From contig CAZJUG010000023.1 of assembly GCA_964549155.1 (NCBI GenBank), positions 1 through 15,249 of the forward strand: a stretch of DNA of 15,249 bases. The letters are read 5' to 3'. Shown here piece by piece: positions 5,074 through 11,296 of this stretch; the stretch's first letter is position 1; the number at the start of each line of letters is the position of its first letter. The position numbers and the translations under genes were made by a program. This stretch comes from CAKZRD01 sp964549155. Its GTDB lineage: Archaea > Nanobdellota > Nanobdellia > Pacearchaeales > GW2011-AR1. A model generated the notes under the pieces. That model saw only the letters and a list, made by a program, of their open reading frames with translations, was not told where the DNA came from and ran no database searches.

Positions 5074-6019
5074 TCGCTCAGACTTCTATAAAATTGTCCT
5101 CCCTAAGATAATCTGGAAGAATCCTTTAACTAATAAAGATAGAGAAATATTCGTGAAATGGAAAAATGATTTTAATCCCCCCATGCACCTATTCCAACAC
5201 TATACTAATAAAAATATATTATTTGAAATTGTTAAATATGTGGGAAATTCTGAGCTTTGCTTGAACGAAAACATTCGATGGCTTTTTTCTTCAAAGATAG
5301 ATTATTTAATTAAAATATTTTATTTTTATCGTGTTTTAGAAAATAGAAGTGAGGGAATTAGAGGTCCAATAGAGGGACTAACTTTTTACAAGGGATTAAT
5401 GAACTTCACACATAGATCCCCCCCACCTTTTTCTCCAAAAGAGAAGAGGGAATGGCAAGAAAATGTATGGGCAAATAGGGAATCCCCTGAATATGCTAAA
5501 AGATGTTGTGGTTACAACTTTGGTTTAGATATCGATGGAAAGGATATAGAAGATGCTTATTCGGATGCTCGGAAAGTGTTTAAACTATTAATGAAATTTA
5601 ATATTAAGTTTAGTATATGGTCAAGTGGAAAGAAGGGTTTTCATATTATTATTCCTTATGAAGAATTTAAAGATTTAATAGAACCTTTTGATTTGGATTT
5701 TTGTGTAACCTTCTGTAAAGGACTTATGTTGGATTTAGTTAAACACTTGAAGTTACGAAAAGTAGACACTTTGATATATTCTCCCACCCGATATTTAAAA
5801 GTTCCTTATAGTTTAGATGCTAGAAATGGGCGAGTAATATTACCTCTGGACAATGAGGAGTTCTTAAGTTTCTTAAAGAATAAAGATAAATATTTTTCAC
5901 AGGATTATTGTCACAAGTTAGTGGGTTTGGGAAATTTAGGTGCTTTTCGTGGAAGAAAATCAAATACAGAAGGATTTAAAAAGTTGATTGATTATCTAAA
6001 TGAGGAGATAAAAGAATAA
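5045..6019 (+). CDS. Archaeo-eukaryotic primase (PriS-like, AEP superfamily)
   Basis: This is the probable replication initiator or primase. From ATG 5045 the protein is 324 aa. AEP motif I is GLDIDGKDIE (DxD at 162-164), motif II is SSGKKGFHIII (Ser-Gly-Lys-Lys-Gly-Phe-His at 194-200) and motif III is the Asp of KVDTLIYSPTRYLKVPYS (D241), followed by the nucleotide-contacting Arg and PYS. The N-terminal 150 residues resemble a helical PriS-like region. CC at about 154-155 could be part of a zinc site, but no full zinc motif is seen. An upstream GTG at 5039 is possible. It overlaps the exonuclease gene by 29 nt. No PriL subunit is encoded nearby, so it may act alone, as plasmid and viral AEPs do. 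Confidence 0.8.
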   Translation: MEETKSKKDNRSDFYKIVLPKIIWKNPLTNKDREIFVKWKNDFNPPMHLFQHYTNKNILFEIVKYVGNSELCLNENIRWLFSSKIDYLIKIFYFYRVLENRSEGIRGPIEGLTFYKGLMNFTHRSPPPFSPKEKREWQENVWANRESPEYAKRCCGYNFGLDIDGKDIEDAYSDARKVFKLLMKFNIKFSIWSSGKKGFHIIIPYEEFKDLIEPFDLDFCVTFCKGLMLDLVKHLKLRKVDTLIYSPTRYLKVPYSLDARNGRVILPLDNEEFLSFLKNKDKYFSQDYCHKLVGLGNLGAFRGRKSNTEGFKKLIDYLNEEIKE

Positions 6020-6020
6020 T

Positions 6021-6500
6021 ATGGTATCCCAAACACAAAAATTACTCCAAGCAAGAAAAAGTGGTTCTTATTCACTTGTAGATTCATCTATTCGGAGGAA
6101 TATAGTCACAAAAAACAGAGGTAGTGGAAAGAGTAAGAGTCCTGTAGAAGATGATGTAATTCGTATAATAAAGGACTATGGGGATAGTTCTCTGCTTTCT
6201 AGGGTAATTGATAGGGGTACTTCTGAAGTTGTAGTAGATGAACTCGCAAGAGACCCTAATCTTGATAATTTTATTGCAGGTGTGGGGAGAAATAACTTTA
6301 CTAATGCTGTTTTCAATCTTTATGGAGAATCTAACATCGAAAGACTTCTTGATGAAGAAATTCAATTAAAGACTAAGAAAATAAGGGGATATATGGTCGG
6401 AAAGAATATTTATATTAGAAGAACAAAAGTAGGAGTAAGAGCATTTAATAGAAAAACTCACAGATTTGCTAAAATTCCAAAAGGTTTCTTTAAGAAATAA
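6021..6500 (+). CDS. Hypothetical protein with basic C-terminal tail, 159 aa
   Basis: This last gene of the operon starts one nt after the primase stop. The N-terminal 45 residues are Ser/Arg/Lys-rich and probably disordered. The middle (about 45-115) is acidic and helical (DDVIRIIKDYGDSSLLSRVI). The C-terminal 35 residues are very basic with a regular Arg/Lys/aromatic pattern (YIRRTKVGVRAFNRKTHRFA). This could be a DNA-binding or virion-associated protein. No family is recognised, and I cannot choose between a replication accessory and a structural role. The operon ends here: the next gene's stop lies one nt away on the opposite strand. Confidence 0.65.
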   Translation: MVSQTQKLLQARKSGSYSLVDSSIRRNIVTKNRGSGKSKSPVEDDVIRIIKDYGDSSLLSRVIDRGTSEVVVDELARDPNLDNFIAGVGRNNFTNAVFNLYGESNIERLLDEEIQLKTKKIRGYMVGKNIYIRRTKVGVRAFNRKTHRFAKIPKGFFKK

Positions 6501-6501
6501 T

Positions 6502-6729
6502 CTATTTCCCACTTCTTGATAGATTTCCGTGTTTTTTAGAACTTAAACATTCCCAACATCTTCTTGTAGAACCATAAATCCAATTTTTTTTACAGAGTGG
6601 ACAAGGTCTTAGGTGATCTAATCTATATCTCTGCTTTTTACACCTAACGGAACAAAATAATACTCCTTTTCGTGAAGGAGTGAATAACTTCCCGCAGTTT
6701 TTACAAGGAATCTTTATTTGATTTAACAT
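6502..6729 (-). CDS. Double zinc-knuckle protein, 75 aa
   Basis: Read from the ATG at 6729, the product has two four-cysteine sites: C9-C12 with C26-C30 (PCKNCGKLF then FCSVRC) and C43-C46 with C58-C61 (CPLC then CWEC). The first matches treble-clef knuckles found in viral and archaeal small proteins, and the basic KKQRYRL linker suggests nucleic-acid binding. The frame extends upstream as MIQITEKKEGC, but that part overlaps the preceding HTH gene heavily and looks non-conserved, so the internal ATG is preferred. Even so it overlaps the HTH gene by 29 nt, suggesting coupled expression of a regulator and a zinc protein. Confidence 0.65.
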   Translation of the reverse strand: MLNQIKIPCKNCGKLFTPSRKGVLFCSVRCKKQRYRLDHLRPCPLCKKNWIYGSTRRCWECLSSKKHGNLSRSGK

Positions 6730-7045
6730 CTTCCTTTTTCTTTTTATGATAGTACTCTTTTGAATACAGCCTTCTTTTTTCTCTGTAATTTGGATCATTT
6801 TTATATTTCTCGTTTAAGAAGTTCCTGATTAATTCTTTTCTTGAATTGTAAATCTTTTTCTTTCTGTCTCTAGAAAGATTCTTAAAATAATTCACGGACA
6901 TCTTTATTCTCTTTTTTCTATTTTCTTCACTTGAATAATAACTCACGGAATACACAGAGATTCCTAACTCTTTGGCTATCTCTCTGTAAGATTTCGTTTT
7001 AACCAATTCTCTTATTTGTTCTATCTGTTCAGGAGAAATTCTCAT
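6701..7045 (-). CDS. Helix-turn-helix DNA-binding protein, 114 aa
   Basis: Residues 4-36 (SPEQIEQIRELVKTKSYREI, then AKELGISVYSVSYYS) form a resolvase- or sigma-like helix-turn-helix in which REIAKELGISVYSV is the classic turn. The rest is highly basic with Tyr, Lys and Arg (KRRLYSKEYYHKKKKE) and may form an extended DNA-contacting arm. Similar HTH-plus-basic-tail proteins occur next to HNH endonucleases and in viral genomes. GGGAG lies eight nt before the ATG, and a TATA box is present upstream. It is transcribed towards the replication operon. Probably a transcription regulator or homing-type DNA-binding protein; target unknown. Confidence 0.65.
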   Translation of the reverse strand: MRISPEQIEQIRELVKTKSYREIAKELGISVYSVSYYSSEENRKKRIKMSVNYFKNLSRDRKKKIYNSRKELIRNFLNEKYKNDPNYREKRRLYSKEYYHKKKKEDVKSNKDSL

Positions 7046-7078
7046 AGGATCTCCCTTTCGATTGATTTAACATATTTT

Positions 7079-7086
7079 TTTATAAA
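7079..7086 (-). promoter_or_regulatory. TATA box for the HTH gene
   Basis: TTTATAAA (self-complementary) lies 34-41 nt upstream of the ATG at 7045 on the minus strand. That predicts a short leader of about 10 nt, consistent with the GGGAG ribosome binding site. Confidence 0.5.
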
Positions 7087-7102
7087 CTCGTGGCAAAGAA
7101 AA

Positions 7103-7123
7103 CTGATTGATTTTAATCATCAG
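7103..7123 (-). repeat. Right-end hairpin of the IS200 element
   Basis: CTGAT pairs with ATCAG and GATT with AATC, with one bulged T and a TT loop. A bulged stem just inside the end is the recognition structure for TnpA in this family. It overlaps the last codons and stop of tnpA. Confidence 0.65.
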
Positions 7124-7559
7124 ATGAATTTGCCTTAGTCTGTGCAAGAATATACTTCTGAATACTTTCAGCTGTAACTATTCCAGCAGTTCCAACATAG
7201 TAGCCTCCACTCCACAAATGTTTGCCCAAAAATTCCTTTTTCTGGAATTTAGGATATTTTTTAAATATTAATCTTGCAGAAATACCTTTAAGTTTTTTAA
7301 CAATCTCCAACGGTGATTGTTTTGGATGTGCAGAAACAAACAAATGAATATGGTCTGGCATAACTTCCAATTCAAGAAGTTTCCAATCGTTAGATGAGAT
7401 TACAGACTTAAAGATGATTTGTAAGTCTTCTTTAATGCTTTCATTCAAAACTTGTTTTCTATACTTGGGACAAAAAACAATATGATAATTAATATTATAA
7501 ACACAAGAATTTCCTTTGGTATTTTCTATCTTTAATAGCTTAGGTAATTGTTCAACCAT
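7113..7559 (-). CDS. tnpA: IS200-family TnpA, Y1 HUH transposase
   Basis: Single-stranded DNA transposase that cuts and rejoins the IS ends through a phosphotyrosine link. The 148-aa product is full length for the family. It has the N-terminal NINYHIVFCPKYR signature, the HUH metal site MPDHIHLFVS (H70, H72), the LWSGGYYVGT segment and the catalytic tyrosine Y136 in ESIQKYILAQ. Every catalytic part is present, so it should be active. The ATG at 7559 lies about 26 nt after a TATA sequence located in the loop of the left-end hairpin, giving a leaderless message. It could in principle act in trans on the IsrB element, although the visible hairpins of the two differ. Confidence 0.95.
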   Translation of the reverse strand: MVEQLPKLLKIENTKGNSCVYNINYHIVFCPKYRKQVLNESIKEDLQIIFKSVISSNDWKLLELEVMPDHIHLFVSAHPKQSPLEIVKKLKGISARLIFKKYPKFQKKEFLGKHLWSGGYYVGTAGIVTAESIQKYILAQTKANSSDD

Positions 7560-7571
7560 AGGATATTAAGA

Positions 7572-7597
7572 ATAGATAAGTATATAAACTTATCTAT
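7572..7597 (-). repeat. Left-end hairpin of the IS200 element, overlapping the tnpA promoter
   Basis: TAGATAAGT and ACTTATCTA pair perfectly (10 bp including the flanking A-T) around a 6-nt AT-rich loop. On the minus strand the loop reads TTATAT and forms part of TTTATATA, a TATA box centred about 26 nt before the tnpA ATG. Confidence 0.7.
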
Positions 7598-7636
7598 ATT
7601 AGTGAATTGTTAAGTTAATTGGTCTTTTTAGATAGA

Positions 7637-7644
7637 TTTTTAAG
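7637..7644 (+). promoter_or_regulatory. Probable TATA box for the restriction endonuclease candidate
   Basis: TTTTTAAG lies 22-29 nt before the ATG at 7666. It is a weak match to the archaeal TATA consensus but at the correct distance for a leaderless start. Confidence 0.4.
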
Positions 7645-7665
7645 TTTGTATTTCTTAACTTTTTT

Positions 7666-8352
7666 ATGGTTGATGGAAAAGAGGTAAATAAGTCGTTTCT
7701 AAAAGCGATAGCGGAAACATTTAAGGCATATAATGATAGTGGAGCAAGAAGTAATAAAAAACTTATTCCAATCCATAAGTGGTTTGCTAAACATTTGGAA
7801 GATAATTTAGGCAAGGGATATTCTATTTTGAGTTTGGGTAATGGTGGAGAAGCAAATTTAAATGGGAAGTATTACCCTAAAAATCTTGATATATCTGTAA
7901 TAAAAGATAATAAGATTCTTGCAACTATTAGTTTTAAATTTGTTACATCAAATTATAAACAAAATGCTAATAATTACTTTGAAAATCTATTAGGAGAAAC
8001 TGCTAATATTAGAAGGGTAAATGTTGGATTTGCACATTTTTTAGTATTAAGAGCAAAAACTCCTTATTATAATAAAAATAAAGGTAACCTTCGTGGAGAA
8101 ACAATTAAAATAGAAACTTTAAACGATAGGGATATTTCAAAATATATTAAATTATTTCAAGATAATGACTTTCCACATAAACCTGATGTTTTAGGAATAT
8201 CTATATTGGATTTTGATGAGAGTGGGAAACCCACTATTACAGATTTAAATAATTTGGGAATTTCAAAAGATAATCAAAATACACTAAATAAAGAGTTGTG
8301 TTTAGGGAAGTTTTTGGATAGATTTATTGCTTTATGTAAGTTAAAGAGTTAG
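7666..8352 (+). CDS. Probable type II restriction endonuclease
   Basis: 228 aa, no family recognised with certainty. Assignment rests on position, convergent with an adenine methyltransferase and overlapping it by four nt, and on a plausible nuclease core: NLDISVI (D75), then ATISFKF (SFK at 89-91). This resembles a PD-(D/E)XK site with Ser in place of the second acidic residue, as in some divergent restriction enzymes. The following GETANIRRVNVGFAHFLVLR reads as a helix and a buried strand of such a fold. The start is supported by a weak TATA box. Both partners are extremely AT-rich. It should cut DNA lacking the partner's methyl mark; recognition sequence unknown. Confidence 0.65.
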   Translation: MVDGKEVNKSFLKAIAETFKAYNDSGARSNKKLIPIHKWFAKHLEDNLGKGYSILSLGNGGEANLNGKYYPKNLDISVIKDNKILATISFKFVTSNYKQNANNYFENLLGETANIRRVNVGFAHFLVLRAKTPYYNKNKGNLRGETIKIETLNDRDISKYIKLFQDNDFPHKPDVLGISILDFDESGKPTITDLNNLGISKDNQNTLNKELCLGKFLDRFIALCKLKS

Positions 8353-9833
8353 TTATAATTTGTTGGATAATTCTTTATTTGTTTGCTTGTTACTGATTTA
8401 TAGCCCCCAGAAAAATCTTTGCCTGTGATTTGAATATATCTATAAAAATCATCTGAACTCAAAATATCTTCTATTATTTTCCAATTTTTTTCTTTTTTCT
8501 TTTTAATTATAAATAATCCTGAATATACAAAAACATCTTCAGGTAATTTGTAAAAATGAATTTTATGATTAACTAATGTGCTTAATATTATTTTCTCATT
8601 ATGCGAAGTTTGAACTCCCTGACTTCTTCCAAATTCATACCAAGAAGCACCTTTATCTATATCTCTTTTTAGTAATTCCTCTTTATTTTTCAATAAATAT
8701 TCATAGGCATTAGGATAATCTTGTTTTAATTCATCTTCAGGTATAGGAATAAATCTATTATCTTGTTTTTTATAAGGAAATAAAACAAATTTTATTTCTG
8801 TTTCTTTCCCCTTATAAGTAGAACCCTTTACGATTTTGTATAATATCTTATTTTCAACCCAAGAACCATTAAATAAAACTAAATTTGCCTTTTCGTTTGT
8901 TATATTTCCTATAAAGATTTTATCCCTTAATGTAGCAAAACCATATTGAACATCATAGAAATCTGAAACCTTTTTATTAGTGTTTGAATAAATTTTATCT
9001 AAAAAATCCATTTCTTCTTTTCCTGAAAAAGAAAAATCCTTTATTCCAAGAGTATCATAATTTATCTTATTAACTTCTTGTATTTTTTCATCTTTTAATT
9101 CTTGGTAAATGAAATTATCTTTTTTTTCAAAAAAGTTTATAATGGTTATTGCTGTGTAAGTAGAGAATCCTTTGAAAATCTTATTTGCTTTAAAATCTGT
9201 TAATCTTTTTATTGCTCTCTTTTCTTTTAGATATTTTCTAAATTCTATATAAGAAGAATTATGAAGATAACTATTTGGGGAGATATAACCTAAAACCCCT
9301 TTTGTATTTAGTAATTTAAAACCCAATTCAAAAAAGGATAAATAAATATCTATTGTTCCATCAACAAACATAAATTCTCTTTTTAATAAATCTCTTGTTT
9401 CCTTATCTAAATTATGGATTCTTATATATGGGGGATTTCCTACAACAAAATCAAAAATCCCTATAAACTCTTTATATCTTATCAAGGTGTTGTCTTTAAA
9501 GATTTTCCAATTAACCTTTAAATTATCCCCTAATTTTTCTTTAACTATTTTGTTTAAATTTAATAAGCAATTATTAAACTCTATTTCATCTATTTCTATA
9601 CCATAAACATAATTTTCTAAATATTCTTTTATTTTTTCCTTTGGTATATTTTTATTTATAAGAAAATCAATAATTCTATTGACAATTATTTTCAAAAAAG
9701 CCCCATCCCCACAAGCAGGGTCTATAATCTTTTTGTTTATCAGATTATCATTAGTAAATCCTGAAGAATCTAATATTTCCTCTACTATCCATTCAGGAGT
9801 AAAAACTTGTCCTAAACTCTTATGTTTTGTCAT
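8349..9833 (-). CDS. Type II N6-adenine DNA methyltransferase (gamma class)
   Basis: Transfers methyl from S-adenosylmethionine to adenine in the R-M recognition site. With the ATG at 9833 it is 494 aa and begins MTKHKSLGQVFTPEWIVEEI, containing motif X (GQVFTP). Motif I is KIIDPACGDGAFL and motif IV is the catalytic NPPY in VVGNPPYIRIHN. Motif order X-I-IV with a large C-terminal target-recognition region is the gamma, TaqI-like layout. An in-frame ATG at 9869 would add 12 residues unlike the family and lies two nt from the transposase stop, so 9833, behind a weak GGA ribosome binding site, is preferred. Its stop overlaps that of the convergent nuclease candidate. Confidence 0.92.
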   Translation of the reverse strand: MTKHKSLGQVFTPEWIVEEILDSSGFTNDNLINKKIIDPACGDGAFLKIIVNRIIDFLINKNIPKEKIKEYLENYVYGIEIDEIEFNNCLLNLNKIVKEKLGDNLKVNWKIFKDNTLIRYKEFIGIFDFVVGNPPYIRIHNLDKETRDLLKREFMFVDGTIDIYLSFFELGFKLLNTKGVLGYISPNSYLHNSSYIEFRKYLKEKRAIKRLTDFKANKIFKGFSTYTAITIINFFEKKDNFIYQELKDEKIQEVNKINYDTLGIKDFSFSGKEEMDFLDKIYSNTNKKVSDFYDVQYGFATLRDKIFIGNITNEKANLVLFNGSWVENKILYKIVKGSTYKGKETEIKFVLFPYKKQDNRFIPIPEDELKQDYPNAYEYLLKNKEELLKRDIDKGASWYEFGRSQGVQTSHNEKIILSTLVNHKIHFYKLPEDVFVYSGLFIIKKKKEKNWKIIEDILSSDDFYRYIQITGKDFSGGYKSVTSKQIKNYPTNYN

Positions 9834-9870
9834 CTTCTCTTTTCCTTTAAAGTGAGTAAGTTTAACCATT

Positions 9871-10955
9871 TTAAATACTTTGGTTTGATAAGTGAATTAA
9901 GTCCAACCACTTATTACCATTTAATTTAATATCTGTTGCTAACTCCGAAGGTGTGCAATTAATTGCCTGATGTTTTCTAATAAAATTATAAAATACTTCG
10001 TAACCTTTCATAAGAGTATTTGCACTTTCTACACTTCCGTGAAAACCACGACAAACCTTTATTCTTTGTCTAACTGAATTATGCAACCTTTCAATTTTAT
10101 AATTAAATCCTTCCCCCTTTGAGGCATTAACTTGATTATGGATAACTCCAAACTTTTTAGTATTTGATTTATTTTTTAATGTAAATGTCTTTTGAATTGC
10201 TTTTGGATAAGCCAACCAACCATCAGAGGTTATAATCTCAAATTGAGTTTCAGTTTTCTTTTTTGCTAAACTCAAAACTTGTTTAACTTCTGTTAAATCT
10301 CTTTTCTTTGTAAATTCAGAAGCAACCATAAATCTTGTTTCTGTATCAATAGAATCAATAAACCAATCTTTAGAAACTCCTTGTTTCTTGTTCCCCTTTN
10401 NNNNNNNNNNNNNNNNNNNNNNNNNNNNNNNNNNNNNNNNNNNNNNNNNNNNNNNNNNNNNNNNNNNNNNNNNNNNNNNNNNNNNNNNNNNNNNNNNNNA
10501 TCAATAGAATCAATAAACCAATCTTTAGAAACTCCTTGTTTCTTGTTCCCCTTTCTTCTGTGATATTCCATCTCATCTACTTGTATCTCTTTTCCTGAAA
10601 CAATCTTTAATCTATCTGCGAAACTTCCAATCATATTAGCATATTTAACAATCCAATTATAAATAGAAACATTAGAAGAATTGTGGGGATAAAATACTTT
10701 AAAGTGTTCTTGAACTTTCCTTGTAGAAACTCCTCTATAAAATAAGTCCATAGCACAAGTTATTTTCTTTGGATGATTCCTCATTCTAAAAAAGCCATCA
10801 TCTACAACAAAAGTTTTTCCACAATCTTTACATTTATATCTTTGGATAAGCCCTCTATTTTGAGTCTTTCTTTTTGTCCATTTGATACAATTTTCAGATT
10901 TACAAATAGGGCAAATGTTTTTAACTTCTGTTTGTTTTTTATTTTCGTTATTCAT
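9871..10955 (-). CDS. IS6/IS240-like DDE transposase, split by an assembly gap
   Basis: Cut-and-paste or replicative transposase. As given it is broken by 100 Ns, but the 55 bases on each side of the gap are identical. Collapsing that duplication (155 bases) restores one 309-aa frame. In the joined protein: zinc ribbon CPICKSENC with CKDCGKTF at residues 15-45, a helix-turn-helix region at about 75-105, D127 in IQVDEMEYHRRKG, D193 in TSDGWLAYPKA and E237 in YKIERLHNSVRQR, matching the DDE_Tnp_IS240 catalytic triad. So the gene is probably intact. Terminal inverted repeats could not be found with confidence: its stop lies 37 nt from the adjacent methyltransferase ATG, leaving little room on that side. 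Confidence 0.85.
10345..10554. repeat. 55-bp duplicated contig ends flanking the gap
   Basis: Bases 10345-10399 and 10500-10554 are identical. They most likely represent the same genomic 55 bases present at the ends of two contigs joined by the scaffolder, consistent with an overlap of one assembly k-mer, rather than a biological direct repeat. Confidence 0.85.
10400..10499. other. Assembly gap of 100 N
   Basis: Exactly 100 undetermined bases, the conventional placeholder for a gap of unknown size. Coding continuity across the duplicated flanks suggests nothing is missing. Confidence 0.98.
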
Positions 10956-10972
10956 TTTGTCGTGGGTAATAA

Positions 10973-10999
10973 AGAGGTGGTGTTCGTAGCACCACTTCT
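10973..10999 (-). other. Strong hairpin upstream of the IS6-like transposase
   Basis: AGAGGTGGTG and CACCACTTCT form a 10-bp stem (one G-T pair) with a 7-nt loop, GC-richer than its surroundings. On the minus strand it falls in the leader or at the start of the transposase transcript, 18 nt before the ATG. It could protect the element from read-through translation or be an IS end structure. Confidence 0.5.
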
Positions 11000-11005
11000 A
11001 TCTCT

Positions 11006-11026
11006 TATATACCTATTAGGTATATA
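11006..11026. promoter_or_regulatory. Perfect dyad TATATACCTA-T-TAGGTATATA (operator candidate)
   Basis: The 21-nt odd palindrome has 10-bp arms. The half-site TAGGTATATA occurs again at 11062-11071 within the palindrome GGTATATACC (11064-11073), just before the TATA box of the zinc-ribbon and methyltransferase operon. Repeated dyads around divergent TATA boxes suggest binding of a dimeric regulator. Confidence 0.5.
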
Positions 11027-11028
11027 AC

Positions 11029-11038
11029 CTTTATAAAG
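11029..11038. promoter_or_regulatory. Symmetric TATA box CTTTATAAAG
   Basis: A self-complementary TATA sequence between the two dyads. On the minus strand it would start transcription near 11005, giving the transposase message a leader of about 50 nt that begins at the hairpin. On the plus strand no gene starts at the right distance. Confidence 0.4.
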
Positions 11039-11079
11039 CTTTCGGTGTAGGGATAGTGCTTTAGGTATATACCAAAAGG

Positions 11080-11087
11080 TTTATAAA
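11080..11087 (+). promoter_or_regulatory. TATA box for the second R-M operon
   Basis: AAAAGG-TTTATAAA, a BRE-like purine stretch plus TATA, lies 23-30 nt before the ATG at 11110, predicting a leaderless transcript. The GGTATATACC dyad ends seven nt upstream, where a bound protein could block TBP or TFB. Confidence 0.65.
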
Positions 11088-11109
11088 GAATGAATGATAG
11101 ATTTATAAT

Positions 11110-11295
11110 ATGTCAAAAACAAAATACATAAAAGAGGGAGATGCTGGATATAACATTTTAATAAAAGGAAATAGATGTTATCGTTGTGGACACGAATGGA
11201 CTCAAAGAGAAGAAGATAAACCAAGAATCTGTCCAAAATGTAAATCTCCTTATTGGGATAAAGTAAAAACTAAATTTCCAAACGAAGAAAAATAA
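11110..11295 (+). CDS. Zinc-ribbon protein, 61 aa
   Basis: The product has CYRCGHEW at about residues 23-30 and CPKCKSPYWDK at about 41-51, a four-cysteine zinc ribbon. The CPKCKSPYWD string is a widespread signature of small archaeal and bacterial ribbon proteins and of ribbon tails on regulators. Predicted leaderless. The methyltransferase ATG follows one nt after its stop, so the two are cotranscribed and probably coupled. It may regulate the R-M operon through the adjacent dyads or act as a DNA-binding accessory; neither is shown by the sequence. No helix-turn-helix is present, so it is not a conventional C protein. Confidence 0.75.
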   Translation: MSKTKYIKEGDAGYNILIKGNRCYRCGHEWTQREEDKPRICPKCKSPYWDKVKTKFPNEEK

Positions 11296-11296
11296 A

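Larger units (their letters stand above)
7100..7600 (-). mobile_element. IS200-type insertion sequence (approximate ends)
   Basis: A single-gene element: tnpA on the minus strand, a left-end hairpin at 7572-7597 and a right-end hairpin at 7103-7123. IS200/IS605 elements lack inverted repeats and move as single strands through such subterminal hairpins. Exact cleavage sites cannot be fixed without an empty site. There is no tnpB or omega RNA inside. Confidence 0.7.

Noticed and set aside
6084..6365. Antisense ORF opposite the 159-aa gene
   Set aside because: No motif or promoter. The plus-strand frame is contiguous with the operon.
6730..6798. Upstream extension of the zinc-knuckle frame
   Set aside because: Would deepen the overlap with the HTH gene to about 98 nt, and the residues do not resemble a conserved domain.
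7599..7814. Antisense ORF at the start of the restriction endonuclease candidate
   Set aside because: Covers a promoter region and the opposite strand of a convincing gene.
9834..9880. Terminal inverted repeat for the IS6-like element
   Set aside because: I compared this side with 10956-11100 by eye and found no convincing matching repeat, so element ends are left undefined.
10370..10576. Separate short ORFs running through the N gap
   Set aside because: Artefacts of the placeholder Ns and the duplicated 55-bp contig ends.
10773..11027. Plus-strand ORF opposite the transposase 5' end
   Set aside because: Antisense to the zinc-ribbon part of the transposase. It has no promoter at the right distance.
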